Shown here: in pieces, positions 56,533 through 64,000 of the stretch | Layout of the letters: the number at the start of each line of letters is the position of its first letter | Numbering within the stretch: position 1 is the stretch's first letter | Assembly (NCBI RefSeq): GCF_001931675.1 | Contig: NZ_CP014839.1 | Location: 806,001-870,000 of the forward strand | Reading direction: 5' to 3' | Source of the DNA: Pandoraea thiooxydans | Lineage (GTDB): Bacteria > Pseudomonadota > Gammaproteobacteria > Burkholderiales > Burkholderiaceae | DNA length: 64,000 nucleotides | The notes under the pieces: generated by a model | Databases searched by the model: none | What the model saw: only the letters and a program-made list of their open reading frames with translations | Told to the model about the DNA's origin: nothing | Made by a program: the position numbers and the translations under genes

Positions 56533-58031
56533 CAGAATCTCGGAATATCGGGGTGGGGCAGTTGTCCGCCGCGCACATGCAGCTTGCCGTATTCGGCGCA
56601 ACGCGCGCGCGTGGGGATCGCCTTGTCCGGGTTCAGCAGACGGTCGGGATCGAAGGCGTGCTTGATGGCGAAAAAGGTGTCGCGCTCTTGCGGCGAGAAC
56701 TGCACGCACATCGAATTGATTTTCTCGATCCCGACGCCATGCTCACCGGTGACCGTGCCGCCGAGTTCGACGCAGGCCTCGAGAATGTCGGAGCCGAACG
56801 CTTCGGCGCGGTGCCATTCGTCGGGGTCATTGCCGTTGAACAGGATCAGCGGGTGCATATTGCCGTCACCGGCGTGAAATACGTTCAGGCAGCGCAATCC
56901 GTATTGCTGCTCCATTTGTTCGATGCGCGTGAGCAGCCTGCCGATGCGGCGACGCGGAATCGTGCCGTCCATGCAGTAATAGTCGGGCGAGACGCGGCCG
57001 GCGGCCGGAAAGGCGTTTTTGCGCCCGGACCAGAATTGCAAGCGCTCGTTTTCGTTTTTGGAAACCTGGATGCGCGTGGCGCCGCAGGACGACAGCACGG
57101 CGCTCATGCGCGCGATCTCTTCCTGCACTTCCTCGGGGGTGCCGTCCGATTCGCACAGCAGGATGGCCGCTGCGTCCAGGTCGTAGCCGGCATGGACGAA
57201 GTCTTCGACGGCGCGCGTGGCGCCGCGATCCATCATCTCCAGGCCGGCCGGAATGATGCCGGCGGCGACGATGGCGGCGACCGCATCGCCGCCTTTTTCG
57301 ACGTCGTCGAAACTGGCCATGATGACCTGCGCGGTCTGCGGTTTTGGAATCAGCCGCACGGTGACTTCGGTGACCACGGCGAACATGCCCTCGCTGCCGA
57401 TCATGACCGCGAGCAGATCGAGGCCAGGCGAATCGAGTGCCAGCGAACCGAATTCGACCACCTCGCCGGTCATCGTCAGTGCCCGCACGCGCAGCACGTT
57501 ATGTACCGTCAGGCCATATTTGAGGCAATGTACGCCGCCCGAGTTTTCCGCTACGTTGCCGCCAATGGTGCAGGCGATTTGCGACGACGGATCGGGGGCG
57601 TAATACAGTCCGTAAGGTGCGGCGGCCTCTGAAATGTGCAGATTGCGCACGCCGGGCTGGAGCGTAGCGGTGCGCGCATAGGGATCGATATTTAGAATTT
57701 TCTTGAGGCGGGCGAGCGACAATACAATGCCGTCGGTGATCGGCATTGCGCCGCCGGATAAGCCGGTGCCGGCGCCGCGCGGAACCACGGGCACGCCATG
57801 CTGATGGCACAGCCGCAGGACTTCGGCTGCCTGCGCTTCATTCTCGGGCTGCACGACCGCGAGCGGCAGGTTGCGATAGGCGGCCAGGCCGTCGCACTCA
57901 TACGGTGTGATGTCTTCACGCCGGGTCAGTACGCGGCAACCGGGTTCAAGCCGCGTCAGCGCGGCGAGAAATGCCTGCCGGTCAGGCGCTGTCGGCGCGT
58001 CGGCCTGGGCAGCGGGCTCGGAAAGATTCAT
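56532..58031 (-). CDS. glcD: Glycolate oxidase FAD-linked catalytic subunit GlcD
   Basis: A 499-residue FAD-linked oxidase. FAD-binding PVVPRGAGTGLSGGAMP near residue 77, IGGNVAENSGGVHCLKYG, and the C-terminal VFHAGDGNMHPLILF and GGTVTGEHGVGIEK segments identify GlcD. GAGGGAAGCC precedes the ATG at 58031; upstream in-frame sequence lies over the operator. First gene of glcDEF, divergent from the GntR regulator. Confidence 0.95.
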   Translation of the reverse strand: MNLSEPAAQADAPTAPDRQAFLAALTRLEPGCRVLTRREDITPYECDGLAAYRNLPLAVVQPENEAQAAEVLRLCHQHGVPVVPRGAGTGLSGGAMPITDGIVLSLARLKKILNIDPYARTATLQPGVRNLHISEAAAPYGLYYAPDPSSQIACTIGGNVAENSGGVHCLKYGLTVHNVLRVRALTMTGEVVEFGSLALDSPGLDLLAVMIGSEGMFAVVTEVTVRLIPKPQTAQVIMASFDDVEKGGDAVAAIVAAGIIPAGLEMMDRGATRAVEDFVHAGYDLDAAAILLCESDGTPEEVQEEIARMSAVLSSCGATRIQVSKNENERLQFWSGRKNAFPAAGRVSPDYYCMDGTIPRRRIGRLLTRIEQMEQQYGLRCLNVFHAGDGNMHPLILFNGNDPDEWHRAEAFGSDILEACVELGGTVTGEHGVGIEKINSMCVQFSPQERDTFFAIKHAFDPDRLLNPDKAIPTRARCAEYGKLHVRGGQLPHPDIPRF

Positions 58032-58104
58032 GGCTTCCCTCGGTGGAATCAGTGCAACGTTGCGGCCAGCACCGGGGCGGGGAGCAGCGTGCGGTATGGA
58101 TTTT

Positions 58105-58130
58105 TGGTCTACTGGTCGACCAGTAGACCA
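58105..58130. promoter_or_regulatory. 26-bp perfect palindromic operator, probable GlcC/GntR site
   Basis: TGGTCTACTGGTC (58105-58117) is followed directly by its exact reverse complement (58118-58130). The centre contains TGGTCGACCA, which fits the TGGT-Nx-ACCA pattern bound by FadR-subfamily GntR regulators. It lies just downstream of a minus-strand TAGAAT box (58144-58139), so a bound regulator would block glcDEF transcription. Confidence 0.8.
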
Positions 58131-58258
58131 TCTGATCAATTCTAGCGCAATGTGGCGGCATGCTGGGGTGGTAATAACCCTGATGCGCTTGCGGCGCTGG
58201 TCATCGTATTGCGATATCCGGTATTGTTAGACCTTTTCCGCTTTTTGCCGCATCTGCC

Positions 58259-58981
58259 ATGTCGTTCGCCCCCGTCACTCCCCCGCCGCGCTACCGCCTC
58301 TCCGATGCAGTCTACGACCAGTTGGAGAAAATGATCGCCGAAGGCACCCTCGAGCCGGGGGAGACGCTGCCCTCGGAGCGCGATCTGGCTCAGCAACTCG
58401 GCGTGTCCCGACCGTCGTTGCGCGAGGCGCTGCTCAAACTCGCCTCGCGAGGCTTGATCAACGAGCGCGCGACCGGCGGCTACGTCGTGGCCAACGCTAC
58501 CGGACCGATCCTGGCCGAGCCCCTGGCGCAATTGATGGCTCGCCAATCCAAGACGGTGAACGACATCTTCGAGTTGCGCGAATGCCTCGAGTCGATGGCG
58601 GTGCGATTGGCGGCGCTGCGAGCCAATCGCACCGATTTGAAACATCTGGCCGCGGTGATCGACTCGCTGGAGCAGACCTACCGGGCACCGTCGGGCGCCG
58701 GCGCGGCGGCGTCGCTGCCGGAGCTCGACGCGCGTTTTCACCTGGAAGTCGCCAGGGCGACCCACAACGTGGTGCTGATTCACACGATGCAGGCGATTTT
58801 CAATCTGATCCAGCACTCGATCGAGAAGACCTACGAGCACTTCGACGTGCGCGATGTCGATCTTGCGCATCTGGTCGGACAGCACCGCACCATTTACGAA
58901 GCGATCGCCGCCCACGATCCGGAAGCCGCGCAGCAGGCCGTGCTCACGCACCTGACCTTTATCAAGAAGAACGTCGCCTGA
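58259..58981 (+). CDS. glcC: GntR-family (FadR/FCD subfamily) regulator, probable GlcC
   Basis: A 240-residue regulator. Winged helix at residues 11-80 (PPRYRLSDAVYDQLEKMIAE, LPSERDLAQQLGVSRPSLRE) and a C-terminal FCD ligand-binding domain with conserved Asp/His residues (LDARFHLEVARATHNVVLIH) are present. It is divergent from glcDEF across a perfect palindrome, so control of glycolate oxidase is likely, with glycolate or a relative as effector. The direction of control (E. coli GlcC activates) is not decided by the sequence; operator position suggests repression. Confidence 0.88.
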   Translation: MSFAPVTPPPRYRLSDAVYDQLEKMIAEGTLEPGETLPSERDLAQQLGVSRPSLREALLKLASRGLINERATGGYVVANATGPILAEPLAQLMARQSKTVNDIFELRECLESMAVRLAALRANRTDLKHLAAVIDSLEQTYRAPSGAGAAASLPELDARFHLEVARATHNVVLIHTMQAIFNLIQHSIEKTYEHFDVRDVDLAHLVGQHRTIYEAIAAHDPEAAQQAVLTHLTFIKKNVA

Positions 58982-59003
58982 GCGCGGCGCCGGCCGGGCG
59001 AAC

Positions 59004-60179
59004 TCAAACGCTCGTCGCCTTGAACGGACTGTGTTCGTGCAACTCGCTCACGTAATGCTCGATGCCGCCGCGTTCGCGTTGCAGGAATTGCGCGACGGCA
59101 TCGGCAAACGCCGGGTGCGCCAGCCAATGCGCGGACTGCGTCACGATCGGCAAAAAACCGCGCCATAGCTTGTGCTCGCCCTGCGCGCCGCCTTCGAATA
59201 GCGTTATGCCGCGCTCGATGCACAGCGTCTGCGGCTGGTAATAAGCGGTCTCGAAGTGCAGGCACGGAATGGCTTCGAGCGCGCCCCAATAACGGCCATA
59301 AACGACCGCCTCGCCGTGTTCGGTGGCTGGTTGATGAATCAGCAGCGAGGCGCAGATCGGCTGCGCTTCGCGCTCGCCGATGATGAGCAAAAGATTGTCC
59401 GGCATGGCCTCGGCCAGCGCCAGAAAAAACGCCAGATTCAGATAGGGCGTCGAGTGGTGCTCGCGGTAGGTGTGACGATAACAGCGCGCGAAAAAACGCC
59501 AGTCCGCCTCGCTGGCCTGCCGGCCGTCGAGGTGCCGGAAGCGCACGCCGGCCTCGTGTACCTTGCGCCGCTCGGCGCGAATGTTCTTGCGCTTTTTCTG
59601 TTCCAGCGTAGCGAGAAAGGCGTCGAAGTCACGGTAACCGTCGTTGCGCCAGTGAAATTGCACGCCCTGACGCACTTCAAGATCTTGCCGGGCTAGTTCA
59701 GCCATATCGGTGCTGTCGGGGAACAGAATATGCAGCGACGACACCTCGCTGTGCCGCGCGGCGTCGAGCAGCGCCCGCACCAGCGCTTGCCGGGCGGGCG
59801 CGTCCTGCGCCAGCAGGCGGGTGCCCGAGACGGGCGTGAACGGCACTGCGCACAGCAGCTTGGGATAGTAGTCGAGCCCGTTGCGCGTGTAGGCGTCGGC
59901 CCAGGCCCAATCGAACACATACTCGCCGTAGGAGTGCTGCTTGAGGTACAGCGGCACCGCGCCGGCCAGCGAATCGCCTTGCCATAGCAGCAGGTGGCTG
60001 GGTGTCCAGCCGGTGCCGGGGCCGACACAGCCGGACTGTTCCAGCGCGTTGAGAAAGGCATGGCGCAGAAACGGCGTGGGCTGTGCCTGAGCGGCCAGCA
60101 GGGCGTCCCAGGACGCCGCATCGACGGCGCACATGCCGTCGATCACTTGCGTGCGATAATTCGAACCATTCGTTGTCAT
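59004..60179 (-). CDS. GNAT/FemAB-like protein (DUF482, COG3146)
   Basis: A 391-residue cytosolic protein of the DUF482 family. Typical segments are PTPFLRHAFLNALEQSGCVG near residue 35, YGEYVFDWAWADAY, KKRKNIRAERRKV and YWGALEAIPCLHFETAYYQ. The fold is a tandem GNAT-like acyltransferase, similar in part to FemAB. Often annotated as a peptidogalycan biosynthesis protein, but without proven activity. It is convergent with the GntR gene and divergent from nadE. Confidence 0.8.
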   Translation of the reverse strand: MTTNGSNYRTQVIDGMCAVDAASWDALLAAQAQPTPFLRHAFLNALEQSGCVGPGTGWTPSHLLLWQGDSLAGAVPLYLKQHSYGEYVFDWAWADAYTRNGLDYYPKLLCAVPFTPVSGTRLLAQDAPARQALVRALLDAARHSEVSSLHILFPDSTDMAELARQDLEVRQGVQFHWRNDGYRDFDAFLATLEQKKRKNIRAERRKVHEAGVRFRHLDGRQASEADWRFFARCYRHTYREHHSTPYLNLAFFLALAEAMPDNLLLIIGEREAQPICASLLIHQPATEHGEAVVYGRYWGALEAIPCLHFETAYYQPQTLCIERGITLFEGGAQGEHKLWRGFLPIVTQSAHWLAHPAFADAVAQFLQRERGGIEHYVSELHEHSPFKATSV

Positions 60180-60297
60180 TGATGGGCCAGGAGGTCGACG
60201 GTATGAACCCGGCCGACATCGGCCAGGGCGGCGACCACGCGCCCGGCCGGAGCCAATTGTCCGGACCAGGAGCGCTCCGCCAGATCAGGTATCGGGA

Positions 60298-62399
<2,102 letters not shown>

Positions 62400-62430
62400 G
62401 ACCGGGGCGGGGCAACGGCTGCCGCCGGGA

Positions 62431-63096
62431 TCAGCGCGGCGAGCCCGCCTGCAGCAGCACCACCAGCGCGCCCGAGCCGCCGTCTTGCGCGCGCGCCTGA
62501 CAAAATGCCATGACCTCGTTCTTTTGAGCGAGCCAGATGCGCACCTTGTGCTTGAGCACCGGTTCGCGATTGACGGACCCCAGGCCTTTGCCGTGGATGA
62601 CACGCACGCAGCGCAGGCCGCGCTTGACGGCCTGGTGCAGAAACTGCGCCAGCGCCTCGCGTGCCTCGTCGCGGCGCAATCCATGCAGATCGATCTGAGC
62701 CTGTATCACCCAATGCCCGCGGCGCAGCCGCTGCACCACCGTGGTGCTCAGGCCGGGGCGCCGGAACGACAGGGTTTCATCCGTTTCGAGCAGCGTATCG
62801 GCATCGAATTCATCAGACAGCGATTCCTGCAGCACGGCGGCCTCGTCCTGGCGCGTGTGGCGTGGCAATGGTTCGGGGCGAGGGCGCTCGAGCGGAGCCC
62901 GCTCGTCGCCGTGTTTGCCGGGCAGCGGCGTGATGTCGCCCACGCTGCGACGAAAAATCTGTGCTTCGGCCGCCTGCTCCCGGCGGCGCTGCTCGGCCAG
63001 CAGGCGCTCCTCGGCTTGTGCCTTGGCTTGATCCTGCAGGCGGTTGCGCAAATGAGCCAGTCCGGCCAGATCTAGCCTCGGCGGTTTCTTGCCCAT
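62431..63096 (-). CDS. Smr/MutS2 C-terminal domain protein
   Basis: A 221-residue protein. The N-terminal half is a charged, coiled-coil stretch (DQAKAQAEERLLAEQRRREQ). The C-terminal Smr domain (about residues 125-215) has the DLHG motif (IDLHGLRRDEAREAL) and HGKG (VIHGKGLGS). Stand-alone Smr proteins have nicking or RNase-like activity. GGAGG before the ATG at 63096 supports that start. It lies downstream of trxB on the same strand. Confidence 0.88.
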   Translation of the reverse strand: MGKKPPRLDLAGLAHLRNRLQDQAKAQAEERLLAEQRRREQAAEAQIFRRSVGDITPLPGKHGDERAPLERPRPEPLPRHTRQDEAAVLQESLSDEFDADTLLETDETLSFRRPGLSTTVVQRLRRGHWVIQAQIDLHGLRRDEAREALAQFLHQAVKRGLRCVRVIHGKGLGSVNREPVLKHKVRIWLAQKNEVMAFCQARAQDGGSGALVVLLQAGSPR

Positions 63097-63114
63097 GATG
63101 CCTCCATGCGTCAT

Positions 63115-63142
63115 GCGGGCGCCGTGACGGCACGGCGCCCGC
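63115..63142 (-). terminator. 12-bp hairpin between trxB and the Smr gene
   Basis: A perfect stem (63115-63126 with 63131-63142) with a 4-base loop. No T-tract follows in the trxB direction, and the Smr start lies 19 bases further on, so it may only attenuate read-through. Confidence 0.4.
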
Positions 63143-63147
63143 ACGTT

Positions 63148-64000
<853 letters not shown>

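Noticed and set aside
58142-58951. 269-codon frame antisense to the GntR regulator
   Set aside because: The plus-strand GntR protein is complete and well conserved, and the antisense frame has no recognisable domain.

Overview
The window is high-GC, gene-dense bacterial chromosome. Its gene order is typical of Burkholderiales, most likely Burkholderiaceae (Burkholderia/Pandoraea-like). The marker blocks are divergent ppc/hemCDXY, zapA beside 6S RNA, DUF3460-scpA-panC-panD, metG/apbC-dcd-basic amino acid decarboxylase, tamA-tamB and nadE-glnB. The taxon is inferred from synteny and protein likeness only; no search was run. I saw no tRNA, rRNA, CRISPR array, insertion sequence or prophage.

Layout. 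1-5154: a co-directional catabolic operon for hydroxyproline-type compounds. It holds the tail of a probable FAD D-amino-acid dehydrogenase, a hydroxyproline epimerase, an amidohydrolase (possible dipeptidase), a DapA-family deaminase/aldolase and the two subunits of aconitase X. 5254-7723: an enoyl-CoA hydratase and a malonyl-CoA-synthetase-like ligase behind their own promoter. 7775-9078: SIMPL and EVE proteins on the minus strand. 9412-10209: a ferritin-like protein, sitting between the EVE gene and the 6S RNA/zapA/zapB-like block (10340-11191).

11311-20265: a vitamin B12 uptake and nucleotide-loop assembly region. A sigma70 promoter and cobalamin riboswitch lead into btuB-btuC-btuD-cobT-cobS-cobC, with btuF and cobU on the opposite strand. 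Two small lipoprotein genes facing a shared terminator lie between btuF and cobU. 20301-22816: panD, panC, scpA, DUF3460. 23005-29380: tamA, tamB and a BamE-like lipoprotein. 29414-36822: metG, an OmpA-type lipoprotein, apbC, dcd and an arginine-type decarboxylase. 37080-38153: a decayed gltS pseudogene. 38213-39610: argH.

39747-42425: an ECF sigma/anti-sigma pair followed at once by a secreted chorismate mutase, with a divergent Tat-exported ferritin-like protein that carries a possible ECF promoter. 42499-49564: ppc, divergent from hemC-hemD-hemX-hemY. 49701-53365: an aldehyde dehydrogenase/SDR/MFS operon. 53566-54093: ppa. 54168-58981: the glycolate oxidase operon glcDEF with a divergent GntR regulator and a perfect 26-bp operator palindrome between them. 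59004-64000: a GNAT-fold protein, nadE, glnB, an Smr-domain protein and the 3' part of trxB.

Most of the window is housekeeping. I found no clearly new large system. The least ordinary parts are the SigK-like/chorismate mutase/Tat-ferritin locus, the ferritin-like gene beside 6S RNA, the aconitase-X hydroxyproline operon with its embedded amidohydrolase, and the degraded gltS.
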